From NCBI GenBank assembly GCA_024103515.1, contig JAGGIK010000014.1, positions 1 to 38,620 of the forward strand: a stretch of DNA of 38,620 bases. The letters run 5' to 3'. The first letter of the stretch is position 1, and the number at the start of each line of letters is the position of its first letter. Source of the DNA: Snodgrassella sp. GTDB taxonomy: Bacteria > Pseudomonadota > Gammaproteobacteria > Burkholderiales > Neisseriaceae. This document shows, piece after piece, positions 21,819 through 32,564 of the stretch. A program made the translations under genes and the position numbers. The notes under the pieces are model-generated. The model did no database searches. It was not told the origin of the DNA and saw nothing but the letters and a program-made list of their open reading frames with translations.

Positions 21819-22388
21819 TAGAGTAGACCAGTTAAAAACTGTAGTGCGAAACTCAATTGTACGCTTTCAGGCCTGCAGACATCAACTGCCTTAGTATAGT
21901 AATTGAATAATAATTCAACTCTGTCTAAAATCATTATTGGTTACCCATTTTATTAACCTCAACTTATTTATCTAGATTTTTATTGAAATTTTGATTAATA
22001 CATTAGCACTGAATAAAGCCGTAACCAATCATAAAGCTGAGGATTATTCATAACTTCAATATTATCTAATGTAAATTGAATCATTACCTAATTAGGCGGA
22101 TAGCGAATTTCAAAATATCAAATACTGTGATTTGTTTTATCATCGTTTAAATTAGAGCGTTTTGTTACATTATTAATAACGAGCTTTACTCTAATATGAA
22201 AATAACGTTAAATAGTAATAAGTATATTGCGTTCTATACTTAAAATTGTGTTGTTTCAACTGTACTTTAGTTAGCTTTTGCATAGCGATATGTTTTTATT
22301 GGGTCGTTTGTAAGGTCATGATGCCACATTTAAAAACAATATGATCCTTCCCAGTATTAAAACTACTACTTAAATGAGACTAATGGTA
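21819..22388. other. AT-rich spacer upstream of hda
   Basis: No protein-like frame or strong hairpin is recognised. The hda promoter must be in the first part. The last part, near 22300-22388, may be the outer end of the neighbouring decayed IS. Confidence 0.4.
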
Positions 22389-23358
22389 CTAAGTTATTTG
22401 CTTAGCATATTCAACCGGTGACAATGAATTGAATGCACTATGAAGTCAACATTGCGGAATTTACCATTTAAATATTCAATAAAAGCGTTTTGCGTTAGTT
22501 TCCTCCTTGAATAAGAGCGAGCTTTTGTTTTTTGAGCCCAAAAGAATATAGCTTACTTGTAAACTCGCGGCTATTAACACTAATAATATATTGCAGTTTA
22601 TTCTTTATTGTATCAATTGGTTTAATTGCTTAGACTGGATTGAAAGTGAAATCAGTTGACCTAACAATTGCTACGAAAATCATCTATCCCATTCACTACT
22701 CTAAAGCGATGATGGCTTGCTGGTTAATCGGATACAACAAGCCTATACATCCTTTCATGTACTTCCTCAAAGTAGTGATGCCACGCTTTAACGATAAATT
22801 TCACCGCTCCTTTGTATTCTCGATTGCAGTTTTTCTTCACCATACAACCAATAATTTTGCTTGTTATTTTGCACAAGTTCCTCTGATTTTAAGATGTTGA
22901 GTAGCATTAAATCATCATACTTAAAGTACAGACTAGCGGACTCTTTTAAACCAGTTCTTAGTCTGTCATCTGACATTGGTTAGAATTTAAAACGATAGTC
23001 ACTCCAACTCAAATTAGACAACCAGCATACACTGTATTCAGATAATTTTAACTGATCAATCAGATGTGTTGCACTGCATCGACGCTTGGCAGCAATCACC
23101 ATGTTTTTGATAAAACATTTTTTTATAGCAACAACTTCTAACATTCTTTCAGCAAGAAGATTTTCGATTTGCTATTTTTTATTCCAGTTCTTTTAATCGT
23201 TTTGCCTTATTCTCTTTAAGCTGTACATATTTACTACGCCAGTTATAAAATCAACTGGCTGAAATGCTCCATTCTCACCATAAGTTATCCACCTTAGCAT
23301 CAGCTTCATGGCGCTTAATTACTTTTATCATTTGTTCTTCGGTAAATCGTTTTATCAT
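22389..23358 (-). mobile_element. decayed IS3-family element with orfA and orfB
   Basis: OrfA starts at the ATG at 23358 (MIKRFTEEQMIKVIKRHEADAKV, then FYNWRSKYVQLKENKAKRLKELE) with internal stops. OrfB is readable as YFKYDDLMLLNILKSEELVQNNKQNYWLYGEEKLQSR (22788-22976), then EFTSKLYSFGL, QNAFIEYLNGKFRN, and HSAFNSLSPVEYAKQIT ending at the stop 22389-22391. The stretch between the Asp-Glu region and the C-terminus is shortened by a deletion and shifted in frame. It is closely similar in layout to the element at 3974-5020 but inverted. Confidence 0.8.
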
Positions 23359-24157
23359 AAAGAGATTTCCTTGTTTGGTTAATGCTGCTAGGAATCTTCT
23401 TTAAGCCAGAATATTCATTCTAAAGCTTAGGTCAAAATTAATATCAAAATCGACTTTCAATATTAAAGTGAACAATAAATAAAATAGTATCTTTATAATA
23501 ATTTCACCTGATTAGAAATTAAGAATTTAATTGGAATTGATTACATCAACACACATTTTTTTAATTCCTAATTAAAAATTTATTTTCAGTGTTCATTTGA
23601 ATTAATTTAAAACCATTTTATTTTGCTCAATTTTAAATATACCTAAATCACGATGAGTATTATCTTTAATTACTCCACACCGCCCCATTGTTCAAATAAA
23701 TTTACCTATTGATAGATATATGTATTATTAATTTTTTTAAATATTCTGGCAGATTAAGGGAAACAAACATTACCATATTCAGCGCGATAACGTGAAATAA
23801 AGATGCCAATTGCAGCGTCACGATAGATAAAATTTGGCTTAGCAGGATTTATATAATGTCTTTTTTGAGAAGTTGCAGATAAAGCTCATTGGATTGATAA
23901 TTAACAACTTCATTAAGTCACCAAAAATGGGCCTTCCAAAATTTACTTTTATCTGATTGAGCCTATCAAGTTAGAGAAAAAATTAGTAAACAAAAATAAT
24001 TTTTTCATATTAATTCAAAATATTGTTATCATTATCTATATTGATTAAGCGATTTTATGTTATCTCTAAGACAAGCATAAGTTCAAAATCATCTTTTTTC
24101 TAGTAAAAGGCAGCAACATTACTGTCTGGGAACATAATCTCAATTTTACTGAATTAA
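23359..24157. other. AT-rich spacer, no gene recognised
   Basis: About 800 bases between the IS remnant and the end of glnE, with no plausible coding frame and no clear terminator for glnE. It includes long runs of A/T and short direct similarities only. Confidence 0.5.
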
Positions 24158-26851
24158 TTATACCGGTTCGACAGCAAACACTTGATTCCATAAGCGTTTG
24201 CCAATCTGATAATATGCTAGCAATTGCGTATCAACCACCGTACTGACCGCATCGCGCAAGCGGGTATTATGCTGTTGCTGACGGTAATAACGATAGGCAA
24301 TTCGATTATTTTCAGCTAGTTCAGTGTCCACCAGTCCTAGCTCAGCTGCGATGCTTAATAAAGCTATATTGCCATAATTTTGCAATAATTGCGGATAGCG
24401 GTGAGCATAAGCTAAAATCAAATATTGCACCACAAATTCCACGTCTACTACACCGCCCCGAGCATATTTAACATTTTCAAGTACTGGCGGATGTGTAGCA
24501 AACATTTTTTCACGCATATTGATAATATCAACTTTTAACTGAAGCCGATTCCGCTGTCGACACAAAATTTCCTGACGAATAGCATCAAAGCGCTCTCCTA
24601 GAAGCGGATCACCAGCGATAAAACGTGCGCGCGTTAACGCCTGATGCTCCCAAGTCCAGGCATTTTCCCGTTCATAGCGTTCAAATGCCTGTATATGAGT
24701 GACTGTAAAGCCCGAATCCCCATTCGGACGTAAACGTAAATCTATTTCATATAAAGTACCAGCGCCGGTAGCCACCGTTAACCATGTGGTGAGACGCCGC
24801 GCTAGACGAGTATAAATATCAACTGAATCGGCATGTTCATCATCATATATGTAAACCAAATCAAGGTCTGAGGTATAGCCCAATTCTTTTCCGCCCAGTT
24901 TTCCATAGGCAATCACGGCAAAATGTGGTTCATCTTGATGGCGACGTGGCAATTCCATCCAGACCCTATCCAATGCCGTGCGGATAATCAAATCAGCCAA
25001 AGCAGATAACTGGTCTGACAATGCCTCCACCGTCCACAATCCTGCCAGGTCCTGTACGGCAAGCCGGAATGTATGTGCATGCTGAAAGCGACGTAATACA
25101 TCCATTTGTGCTTCCACATCACCATGACAGTCATCCAGTAAACGATTCAATTCCTGAGTCAATTGTGTCCGGTCAGTATCTATCTGCATCAATTGATTGC
25201 TAAGCAATTCATCTAGCAGCACCGGATGCTGTTGCAGATAATTAGCAACCCAGCTACTCTGACTCATCAGCTGAGCTAATTTACCTAAAGCTTCAGGATG
25301 TTCATATAAAAATGCTAAATAAGAACTTCGACGACCGATCGCTTCGATAAAATCCAGCAGGCGAGTCAAAGTAATGTCTGCATTAACACATCTGGAAGCG
25401 ACACTGAGCAATGATGGTATCACCTGATCGAAGCGCTGTTGTGCTTCTGCAGATAATTGACGATACTGGCTACTATGGCGTAACTGATGCAGACGTTGCA
25501 ATACTATAGTTGCATTGAAGCCATAAACATTAAGCAATGACTCTTTTTCCTCTTCAGCTTCCTCGTCTTGCCAAACCTTAAGCATATCGCCATTTTCTGG
25601 CCTTTCCTTATCATCTGGAATGGTGAAAATCGCATTAAAAATATCGTTTACTTCTTGTCTGAACGTGTCTAGTGTGGCCAGATAAGCTGGATAATCCACA
25701 TATCCCATGCTTTGAGCCAATAGCTGCTGTTGTTCGGGATTAACCGGTAACATTTGTGTTTGCTGATCATCCCAATATTGCAAACGATGCTCGGTGTTAC
25801 GTAAAAAAAGATAAGCCTGTAACAGCAGGTCAACATGATGCTGCTCCAGTATATTTTGCCGAACCAGCTCCTGCAGCGTTTCTTGTGTACCTTTTAGTTG
25901 CAGACTGCGCACTTGTCCGCCACGGATCAATTGGAAAATCTGCGCCACAAATTCAACTTCACGAATCCCCCCTGCTCCCAACTTAATATTATCGGCCATG
26001 CCTTTACGTTTCACTTCATGCCGAATCTGTTGATGCAAACTGCGCATAGCATTATAAGCATTAAAGTCTAAATATTTGCGGTACACAAACGGACGCACCA
26101 GTTCAGCAATATTGTTTGCATAGCTGGTTATTACTCGTGCTTTTGTCCAAGCATAACGCTCCCATTCACGTCCCTGTTGGATTAAATATTGTTCTAGCGC
26201 GGTTTCATTCAAAACCAAAGGACCAGCATCACCATCTGGACGCAAGCGCATGTCTACACGAAATACTTGCCCATCACCAGTGATATTATGCAAAAGTGCA
26301 ATGATTTTCTGACCCACTTTAGTGAAAAATTCCTGATTGCTTTTCTGACGTTTACCATCAGTATCGCCAGCCTCAGGATAAATAAATATCAGATCAATAT
26401 CTGAAGAGACATTCAGTTCGTAACCACCCATTTTACCCATACCTATGACACTCAGGCGCTGGGGTTGACCACTGTACTGACCAAGCGGTTCACCATACAA
26501 ACCGGCATAATAATGGTGCGCATATTGTTCTGCCATCTTAATAGCGAAATCAGCAAAAAGAGTAATGGTGATGGTCACTTCGTCCAGATCACTGACACGT
26601 ACTAGGTCGCGGGTAATAATATGTGCCATCACATATCGTCGCAATATCCGCAGTTGACGCGCTAATTCTTCTTCATTTTCGGTGATTAGCAAATCGTGCC
26701 AATCTGCGAATTCGTCAAAATCCCGAGGCTGTAGCTTTCTTTGCAACCATGTTAACAACAACTCATCATCCAGTTGATGATTATCCAGTAGGCGTCGAAG
26801 ATAGCGAGAAAAAGGACGGGCTGATGTCAGCATTTGTAAAGATGTCATCAT
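24158..26851 (-). CDS. glnE: bifunctional glutamine synthetase adenylyltransferase/deadenylase
   Basis: Controls glutamine synthetase by adding or removing AMP in response to nitrogen status signalled by PII. The 897-residue protein has two nucleotidyltransferase domains. The N-terminal deadenylylase is marked by GMGKMGGYELNVSSDIDLIFIY and FRVDMRLRPDGDAG. The C-terminal adenylyltransferase is marked by AYGKLGGKELGYTSDLDLVYIYDD and EIDLRLRPNGDSG. Helical domains lie between them and at the end. Length is a little under the E. coli protein (946), with no key motif missing. Two ATG codons open the frame and the ribosome-binding site is weak, so the start may be off by one codon. Likely part of the minus-strand run, but a hairpin separates it from slyD. 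Confidence 0.96.
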   Translation of the reverse strand: MMTSLQMLTSARPFSRYLRRLLDNHQLDDELLLTWLQRKLQPRDFDEFADWHDLLITENEEELARQLRILRRYVMAHIITRDLVRVSDLDEVTITITLFADFAIKMAEQYAHHYYAGLYGEPLGQYSGQPQRLSVIGMGKMGGYELNVSSDIDLIFIYPEAGDTDGKRQKSNQEFFTKVGQKIIALLHNITGDGQVFRVDMRLRPDGDAGPLVLNETALEQYLIQQGREWERYAWTKARVITSYANNIAELVRPFVYRKYLDFNAYNAMRSLHQQIRHEVKRKGMADNIKLGAGGIREVEFVAQIFQLIRGGQVRSLQLKGTQETLQELVRQNILEQHHVDLLLQAYLFLRNTEHRLQYWDDQQTQMLPVNPEQQQLLAQSMGYVDYPAYLATLDTFRQEVNDIFNAIFTIPDDKERPENGDMLKVWQDEEAEEEKESLLNVYGFNATIVLQRLHQLRHSSQYRQLSAEAQQRFDQVIPSLLSVASRCVNADITLTRLLDFIEAIGRRSSYLAFLYEHPEALGKLAQLMSQSSWVANYLQQHPVLLDELLSNQLMQIDTDRTQLTQELNRLLDDCHGDVEAQMDVLRRFQHAHTFRLAVQDLAGLWTVEALSDQLSALADLIIRTALDRVWMELPRRHQDEPHFAVIAYGKLGGKELGYTSDLDLVYIYDDEHADSVDIYTRLARRLTTWLTVATGAGTLYEIDLRLRPNGDSGFTVTHIQAFERYERENAWTWEHQALTRARFIAGDPLLGERFDAIRQEILCRQRNRLQLKVDIINMREKMFATHPPVLENVKYARGGVVDVEFVVQYLILAYAHRYPQLLQNYGNIALLSIAAELGLVDTELAENNRIAYRYYRQQQHNTRLRDAVSTVVDTQLLAYYQIGKRLWNQVFAVEPV

Positions 26852-26967
26852 GATCTGGTCGCTGTTAAATTAATTAATTGGGTCATCATACCGGCGTAGT
26901 TGCGGTGAGTGAATGAAAATAATGATTTCTGGCATCCATTTGTAGCCCAAATTTAGCTATAAACAAA

Positions 26968-26998
26968 AGGAATACCCGTAAATCACACGAATATTCCT
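26968..26998 (-). terminator. probable terminator of slyD
   Basis: Arms AGGAATA and TATTCCT, with an inner CGT/ACG extension, form a hairpin followed on the minus strand by TTTTGTTTAT. It lies about 30 bases past the slyD stop and before glnE. Confidence 0.55.
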
Positions 26999-27029
26999 CA
27001 GCCAAGCAAAATTGGTGGATATTTTTCTG

Positions 27030-27509
27030 TCAATGGTGGTGGTCATGAGCACCATGTACATGGCCATGCTCCAGCTCTTCTTCAGTAGCCGGACGAATAC
27101 CCTTTACCATCGCTTTAAAACGGATACGCTGACCAGCCAACGGATGATTGGCATCAACCACTGCTTTACCATCAGCTATATCGGTAATGCGATAAACTAA
27201 AACTTCACCAGTTTCTGGATCATCTGCTTCAAACATCATGCCCAGTTCCACTTCTACCGGAAACACATCCAGAGGTTCAATACGGATCAGATCTTCCTCC
27301 TGATCACCAAAGGCATCATCTGGTTCCATAGTCACGTCAACAATATCGCCTACCGCTTTATCATGCAACGCTTCTTCAACCAAAGGGAAAATACCATCAT
27401 AACCCCCATGTAAATAGCTGATGGATTCTTCAGTTTTGTCAATCAACTGATTATCAGCATCAAACATTTCATAATCTAAGGTTACGACCGAGTTTTTGAC
27501 GATTTTCAT
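27030..27509 (-). CDS. slyD: FKBP-type peptidyl-prolyl isomerase SlyD
   Basis: A cytoplasmic prolyl isomerase and folding chaperone that also binds metal ions. The 159-residue protein has the split FKBP domain (start KNSVVTLDYEMFDADN, later VDANHPLAGQRIRFKAMV) around an insert-in-flap chaperone domain (about 70-120). The short C-terminal histidine-rich tail (HGHVHGAHDHHH) can bind nickel. An upstream frame extension to 27566 is unlikely; the ATG at 27509 follows an AAAGAA ribosome-binding stretch and begins the conserved domain. Reduced-length tail compared with the E. coli protein (196 residues), so metal capacity may be lower. It lies downstream of rep. Confidence 0.93.
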   Translation of the reverse strand: MKIVKNSVVTLDYEMFDADNQLIDKTEESISYLHGGYDGIFPLVEEALHDKAVGDIVDVTMEPDDAFGDQEEDLIRIEPLDVFPVEVELGMMFEADDPETGEVLVYRITDIADGKAVVDANHPLAGQRIRFKAMVKGIRPATEEELEHGHVHGAHDHHH

Positions 27510-27606
27510 ACAATTCTTTCTATCATCAGTAGGCTGCAATAGCAGCAAAGTCTTATAGTTTAACACGGAAACAAAATAGTCGCGTATTCAGTCACGTCAA
27601 GCCCAC

Positions 27607-29607
27607 TTATGTCTGTTTTTCATTCAGGCGAGCGATCATACTCGCTAGAATACTTTTACCTTCAGCCTGACTCACTACTGGCTCGCTGTTTTTGCGACCA
27701 AGCAGACGAATATCCTCTGCCGGCATTTCATCAATAAAACGACTGGGTTCGTGAAATTCCCAGGAGCCGGCGCGCTTACGTTTATGACAATGTGTCAACG
27801 TCAGTGTCTCACGGGCACGGGTGATACCTACATACATCAGCCGTCGTTCTTCATCAATATTGTTTTGCTCCACACTGTCCGCATGTGGAAATACCCCTTC
27901 CTCACAGCCAACCAAGAAAACATGCGGATACTCCAGCCCCTTAGATGCATGCAAAGTAGACATGCTGACCATATCAGCTTCTTCATCTTCCTTGCCTTCC
28001 AGCAAAGTCATCAGCGCGATAGTCTGAGCAATTTCCAAAATATTTTTACCATCTTCTAGTCCTTTTTTACTGATCCAGCTCACCAAATCCTGAACATTTC
28101 GCCATTTAATCTCTCCGGCACGACCTTCCTCTGTACTTAACAAATGAATTTCATAACTTATATCTTTTAATAAATCCTGTAATAGGCTACCGGCATCATC
28201 GTGGTAAGCGCGACGCTGATAATCTGTCAGCAAAGCAATAAATTGTTGTACAGATTCGCGACTTTTACTGGCCAGTTCCGACAGGGCATCGATGCTACAT
28301 GCTGCAGCAAATAAGCTGCACTGTGCCACCTTGGCATAATTATTCAGTTTAGCCAGCGTGGTGTCACCAACGCCTCGCCGAGGTGTAGTCACTGCACGTA
28401 AAAAAGCCGGATCATCATCCGGATTGGCCAGCAAACGAATATAAGCTAATACATCCTTAATTTCAGCCTTATCAAAAAAGCTTTGCCCCCCAGAAAGTTT
28501 GTAGGGAATACGGCGGCTGCGTAGAGCTTCCTCAAATATTCTTGCCTGATGATTGCCACGATAAAGAATGGCAAAATCTCGGTAATTCACCGCATCACCA
28601 CCCACTAGCTTTTGATGTACAATACGACTCACCACTAAATCTGCTTCATGCCCCTCATTATTGCAAGCAATGACATCAATCATGTCTCCTAAACCGTACT
28701 CACTCCACAATGTCTTTGGAAACAGTTTCGGATTATGGGCAATAACCTGATTGGCAACACGTAGAATTCGTGCTGAGGAGCGATAATTTTGCTCCAGTTT
28801 GATAATCTTCAAATTCGGATAATCCTGCTGCAATAAGCGTAGATTTTCCATATTGGCGCCTCGCCATGCATATATACTCTGATCATCATCACCCACTGCA
28901 GTGAATTGAGCATCGCCTCCTGCTAATAGTCGCATCATTGCATACTGACAAGTATTGGTATCCTGGCATTCATCTACCAGTAAATAGCGTAGACGCATTT
29001 GCCATTTATAACGAATACCATCCTGTTGCTGCATCAGTATCACCGGAATGCGTATCAGATCATCGAAATCTACTGCCTGATAGCTCATTAGCGTATCCTG
29101 ATAAGATGCAAAAAGTTGCCCAATCTGACGGGTCCATGGATCATCGGCCTGAGCAATCACCATTTCCGGCGTTAGCAAATCATTTTTCCACAAAGAAATC
29201 TGATGTTGTGCCTTGAATATTATTTCCCGACCACTGCTGCCCAACAACTCGCCCACAATTTTTCCTGCATCAGCGCTATCAAGAATAGAAAACTGCTTCT
29301 TATAACCGGCAGCAGAAGCTTCTTCACGCAGCAAGCGCATGCCAAGCGCATGAAAAGTACACACCGTCAGCCCACGAGTTTGAAACTTACTTAATAAATG
29401 CCCAACACGTTCCTGCATTTCCCGCGCAGCCTTATTAGTAAATGTAATCGCAGCGATCTGATGAGCCGGATAACGTCCCTGCGTAATCAGATAAGCAATT
29501 TTCTCCGTAATGACACGCGTTTTACCGCTACCGGCACCTGCAAGCACCAGTAATGGCCCATCCAGATAATGAATAGCTGCATGCTGTTGCGGATTGAGAT
29601 TCAGCAT
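27607..29607 (-). CDS. rep: ATP-dependent DNA helicase Rep
   Basis: A superfamily 1A 3'-5' DNA helicase that clears proteins ahead of the replication fork. At 666 residues it matches Rep (E. coli 673). It carries Walker A AGAGSGKT (23-30), ITFTNKAAREM (motif Ia), VDECQDTN (motif II), GDDDQSIYAWRGA (motif III), QNYRS (motif IV), SMSTLHASKGLEYPHVFLVG (motif V) and YVGITRARETL (motif VI). UvrD is the alternative, but the length and spelling favour Rep. It starts 44 bases after the ung stop on the same strand, so co-transcription is likely. Confidence 0.94.
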   Translation of the reverse strand: MLNLNPQQHAAIHYLDGPLLVLAGAGSGKTRVITEKIAYLITQGRYPAHQIAAITFTNKAAREMQERVGHLLSKFQTRGLTVCTFHALGMRLLREEASAAGYKKQFSILDSADAGKIVGELLGSSGREIIFKAQHQISLWKNDLLTPEMVIAQADDPWTRQIGQLFASYQDTLMSYQAVDFDDLIRIPVILMQQQDGIRYKWQMRLRYLLVDECQDTNTCQYAMMRLLAGGDAQFTAVGDDDQSIYAWRGANMENLRLLQQDYPNLKIIKLEQNYRSSARILRVANQVIAHNPKLFPKTLWSEYGLGDMIDVIACNNEGHEADLVVSRIVHQKLVGGDAVNYRDFAILYRGNHQARIFEEALRSRRIPYKLSGGQSFFDKAEIKDVLAYIRLLANPDDDPAFLRAVTTPRRGVGDTTLAKLNNYAKVAQCSLFAAACSIDALSELASKSRESVQQFIALLTDYQRRAYHDDAGSLLQDLLKDISYEIHLLSTEEGRAGEIKWRNVQDLVSWISKKGLEDGKNILEIAQTIALMTLLEGKEDEEADMVSMSTLHASKGLEYPHVFLVGCEEGVFPHADSVEQNNIDEERRLMYVGITRARETLTLTHCHKRKRAGSWEFHEPSRFIDEMPAEDIRLLGRKNSEPVVSQAEGKSILASMIARLNEKQT

Positions 29608-29651
29608 AAATAAGTATTAAAACAGTGTGAAGATAAAGTTTGCTGGCACGG

Positions 29652-30311
29652 TTACAGTTGCCAGTCAATTGGACTGAGACCCTGTGCCTGCAAATACGCA
29701 TTGGCTTGGGAAAAATGTTTACAGCCAAAAAAGCCTCGGTAGGCAGACAAAGGAGAAGGATGTGATGCAGTTAAGACCAAATGCTTACGGCGATCAATCA
29801 TGCTACCTTTTTTCTGCGCATGACTGCCCCAAAGCATAAAGACCACATTTTCACGTCCTTCATTGAGTGAAGCTATCACTTGATCCGTGAACGTTTCCCA
29901 GCCTAATGTGGCATGAGAATGCGCCTGTCCGGCACGCACCGTTAATACCGTGTTGAGCAACAGCACCCCTTGTTCAGCCCAATGCTGCAGATAACCATGC
30001 TGTGGAATCTGAAAACCGGGTATATCTGCAGCCAATTCTTTGTAAATATTGACTAGTGAAGGCGGAATAGCGATGCCCTTGCGCACAGAAAATGACAGGC
30101 CATGAGCCTGCTGTGGACCATGATAAGGATCCTGCCCAAGAATCACTATCTTCACCTGTGCAAACTCTGTAGCTTTAAATGCATTAAATACATCTGAGGC
30201 AGGCGGATATATAATTTTACCTGCCATTCGCTCTGCACGCACAACGTCAAGTATATGTTGGAAGTATGGCTTTTGTTTCTCTGCACCTATTGCCTGATGC
30301 CAAGTTTGCAT
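29652..30311 (-). CDS. ung: uracil-DNA glycosylase
   Basis: Removes uracil arising from cytosine deamination or dUTP incorporation, starting base-excision repair. The 219-residue family-1 enzyme shows the water-activating loop [18 protein letters not shown] (catalytic Asp at 61) and the DNA-intercalating loop [17 protein letters not shown] (from about 184). The [11 protein letters not shown] segment is also typical. The ATG is preceded by AAAGGGGAT, a strong ribosome-binding site. It lies between thiD and rep in the minus-strand run. Confidence 0.96.
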   Translation of the reverse strand: MQTWHQAIGAEKQKPYFQHILDVVRAERMAGKIIYPPASDVFNAFKATEFAQVKIVILGQDPYHGPQQAHGLSFSVRKGIAIPPSLVNIYKELAADIPGFQIPQHGYLQHWAEQGVLLLNTVLTVRAGQAHSHATLGWETFTDQVIASLNEGRENVVFMLWGSHAQKKGSMIDRRKHLVLTASHPSPLSAYRGFFGCKHFSQANAYLQAQGLSPIDWQL

Positions 30312-30399
30312 AAAATCCCCTTTGCTCGAACACAGAAAACTGACAGCAAAACCACAATTAGCTAATCATAGGCAGGATTTTAACATACAGAAAAGTGAC

Positions 30400-31224
30400 T
30401 TAATCACGTTTTGTGCGCCAGAAATGTGATAAAGGACCAAAACCATGTCCCAGATGCCAATATTGTGCAGCCGCGATAGCGCCATGCATATAACTCTTAC
30501 TTGCAGCAACTGTATTCTCCAGATTATGATGCTGAGGCCGCAGAGCAGCAATGGCTGAAGACAAAGTGCAACCAGTTCCATGCGTATTTTTGGTATCAAT
30601 GCGTGCAGAACGGAAACATATCGGATCAAAGCCTGCCTGCAATAACCAATCTACTGCGTGGTCAGAATCTTCCAGATGGCCACCTTTAAGCAAAACGGCG
30701 TGAAAACCCATTTGCATCAGTATTTCGCCCTGCGCCAGCATCTTTGTTTCAGTGCTGGCAAGAGGCTGATGTGTGAGTACCGACAATTCAAACAAATTAG
30801 GCGTAATCACATCTGCCAGTGGCATTAACCATTCATTTAATGCCGCTACAGTATCCTCTAGAGCAAGAGCAGAACCGGAAGTTGCTACCATAACAGGATC
30901 CAACACCACAAATGGCAAATGATGCCGTTGCAAAACCTGCGCGACCGTTTTAATAGAGTCGACATCTGCCAGCATACCAATTTTAACCGCATCAATACGA
31001 ATATCGCTCAGAACTGATTCACATTGAGCCTCAATCATATCTGGAGGGACAACCATCACCCGTTGTACACCGGTAGTATTTTGAGCAGTCAAAGCAGTAA
31101 TCACACTGGTACCATACGCACCAAGAGCAGCAAAAGTTTTCAAATCAGCCTGAATTCCAGCACCACCACCCGAATCGGATCCGGCAATAGTGAGCGCTCG
31201 AGGACTGGGTTTCGCTGACAACAT
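30400..31224 (-). CDS. thiD: hydroxymethylpyrimidine/phosphomethylpyrimidine kinase
   Basis: Phosphorylates hydroxymethylpyrimidine twice to give HMP-PP for thiamine synthesis or salvage. It belongs to the ribokinase fold: TIAGSDSGGGAGIQADLKTFAALGAYG near the start, VLDPVMVATSGSAL in the middle, and the anion-hole/catalytic segment KNTHGTGCTLSSAIAA near residue 230. The open frame begins four codons earlier at 31236. The ATG at 31224 has GGAG six bases upstream, whereas the first ATG has none at proper spacing; the difference is only four residues. No other thi gene is next to it, so the rest of the pathway must be elsewhere or absent. Confidence 0.93.
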   Translation of the reverse strand: MLSAKPSPRALTIAGSDSGGGAGIQADLKTFAALGAYGTSVITALTAQNTTGVQRVMVVPPDMIEAQCESVLSDIRIDAVKIGMLADVDSIKTVAQVLQRHHLPFVVLDPVMVATSGSALALEDTVAALNEWLMPLADVITPNLFELSVLTHQPLASTETKMLAQGEILMQMGFHAVLLKGGHLEDSDHAVDWLLQAGFDPICFRSARIDTKNTHGTGCTLSSAIAALRPQHHNLENTVAASKSYMHGAIAAAQYWHLGHGFGPLSHFWRTKRD

Positions 31225-31368
31225 AGACATCTCCATCTCTATTTGAATATGATTGTTAATAACACATTAAACCTTACTAACAGTCAGACAGCACCTACAT
31301 ACACCTGTACAGAACTTATTAATTATCCGATCGTCAAACCATAATCAGCCAAACATGAACCAGTAGCA

Positions 31369-32160
31369 TTAATTGCTGAAACTATGAATAGCATCAGGAA
31401 ATGTCTTAGCCTTTACCTGCGCAACATACGAAGCAATGGCAGCCTGAATACTTTCTTGACCTTGCATAAAATTCTTCACAAACTTGGCAGTTTTACCGGG
31501 ATAAATGCCAAGCATATCGTGCATAACCAGAACCTGCCCATCACAATCCACGCCAGCACCGATACCAATTGTTGGACAATCAATTTGTGCTGTCACCTGT
31601 GCCGCCAGCTCAGCTGGAACACACTCCATCAATACCACATCAGCTCCTGCCTGAACATGTGCCTGCGCATCGGCTATTAACTGTGCCGCCGCTTCCCCAC
31701 GTCCTTGTACCTTATACCCGCCTAAGGCATGTACCGATTGCGGAGTTAAACCAAGATGAGCACACACTGGTATCCCTCGTTGCTGCAAAAATCCTGTAGT
31801 CTCCGCCATCCAAGCACCGCCTTCTAATTTAACCATATGGGCACCAGCCACCATAAGTTCAGCAGCCGCGGCAAAAGCTTGCTCCTTACTTTGCTGATAA
31901 GAGCCAAAAGGTAAATCTGCCATAATTAGAGCCTGCTGATTACCTCTGGCAACAGCCGCAGTATGATAACAAACGTCATCTAGGCTCACCGGTAAGGTAG
32001 AACTCTGTCCTTGCACTGCCATGCCGAGTGAATCACCTACCAGCAAGATATCTACCCCTAAGTCACTCATCAATCGAGCAAAACTGGCATCATAACAAGT
32101 CAGCATAGCGATTTTTTCACCAGCTGCTTTCATTTTTCTTAAAGTATGGATCGTATTCAT
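31369..32160 (-). CDS. panB: 3-methyl-2-oxobutanoate hydroxymethyltransferase
   Basis: Makes ketopantoate from 2-oxoisovalerate and methylenetetrahydrofolate, the first step of pantothenate synthesis. The 263-residue length matches PanB. It shows [77 protein letters not shown] and [22 protein letters not shown]. The frame extends to a TTG at 32175, but the ATG at 32160 matches the family start; its ribosome-binding site is weak. It sits beyond a 0.5-kb spacer from the deoxynucleoside kinase and folK, the usual Neisserial cluster. panC is not next to it here. Confidence 0.96.
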   Translation of the reverse strand: MNTIHTLRKMKAAGEKIAMLTCYDASFARLMSDLGVDILLVGDSLGMAVQGQSSTLPVSLDDVCYHTAAVARGNQQALIMADLPFGSYQQSKEQAFAAAAELMVAGAHMVKLEGGAWMAETTGFLQQRGIPVCAHLGLTPQSVHALGGYKVQGRGEAAAQLIADAQAHVQAGADVVLMECVPAELAAQVTAQIDCPTIGIGAGVDCDGQVLVMHDMLGIYPGKTAKFVKNFMQGQESIQAAIASYVAQVKAKTFPDAIHSFSN

Positions 32161-32253
32161 AACCAAAAAAAACAATTATTAATATATATTCAAGCAATCA
32201 AAAATATGACTAAACAATATAAATACATCAGCAAAATGATTTTATTAACAAAT

Positions 32254-32450
32254 TTAAGCATCTTTTGTTGTCAAGGCTTCTAACAACAACTGCAATACTT
32301 GAGCATTCAAGAAAATACCACAAACTTCCGTTAACACTGATCACATTAACAAAAAATTTTCAAATACCTGTAATGTTCTGACCAACTGACGACAGGCGTC
32401 AGTGCCAATATCGTCTATATCATGTAAAAAATGACTTAAACATAATCAGA
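32254..32450 (-). pseudogene. possible decayed ORF between panB and the nucleoside kinase
   Basis: One minus-strand frame reads as protein-like segments, HDIDDIGTDACRQLVRTLQVFENFLLM, a stop, then SVLTEVCGIFLNAQVLQLLLEALTTKDA and a final stop at 32254. The amphipathic, leucine-rich composition is better than the surrounding AT-rich noise. No start codon with a ribosome-binding site is seen and the family is not recognised. It may be a chance frame. Confidence 0.3.
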
Positions 32451-32524
32451 TGAGGTCATATTCCCAGTATAAGCAATCATTCGTATATTCCAAATCTGCT
32501 TGGCCAGCAACAATCTTAAATCAT

Positions 32525-32564
32525 AAATAAAACTGTATTTTTATCCAAAAATACAGTTTTATTT
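32525..32564. terminator. strong bidirectional hairpin downstream of the nucleoside kinase
   Basis: Perfect 18-bp arms (AAATAAAACTGTATTTTT and its complement) with a 4-base ATCC loop, about 145 bases past the kinase stop. A/T runs border both sides. It probably ends the pcnB-folK-kinase transcript and insulates panB. Confidence 0.75.

Noticed and set aside
22640-22900. 86-codon plus-strand frame
   Set aside because: It is antisense to the decayed IS3 OrfB at 22389-22980, which has recognisable motifs.
27751-28059. 102-codon open frame antisense to rep
   Set aside because: It lies fully within the well-supported rep gene and shows no protein-family features.
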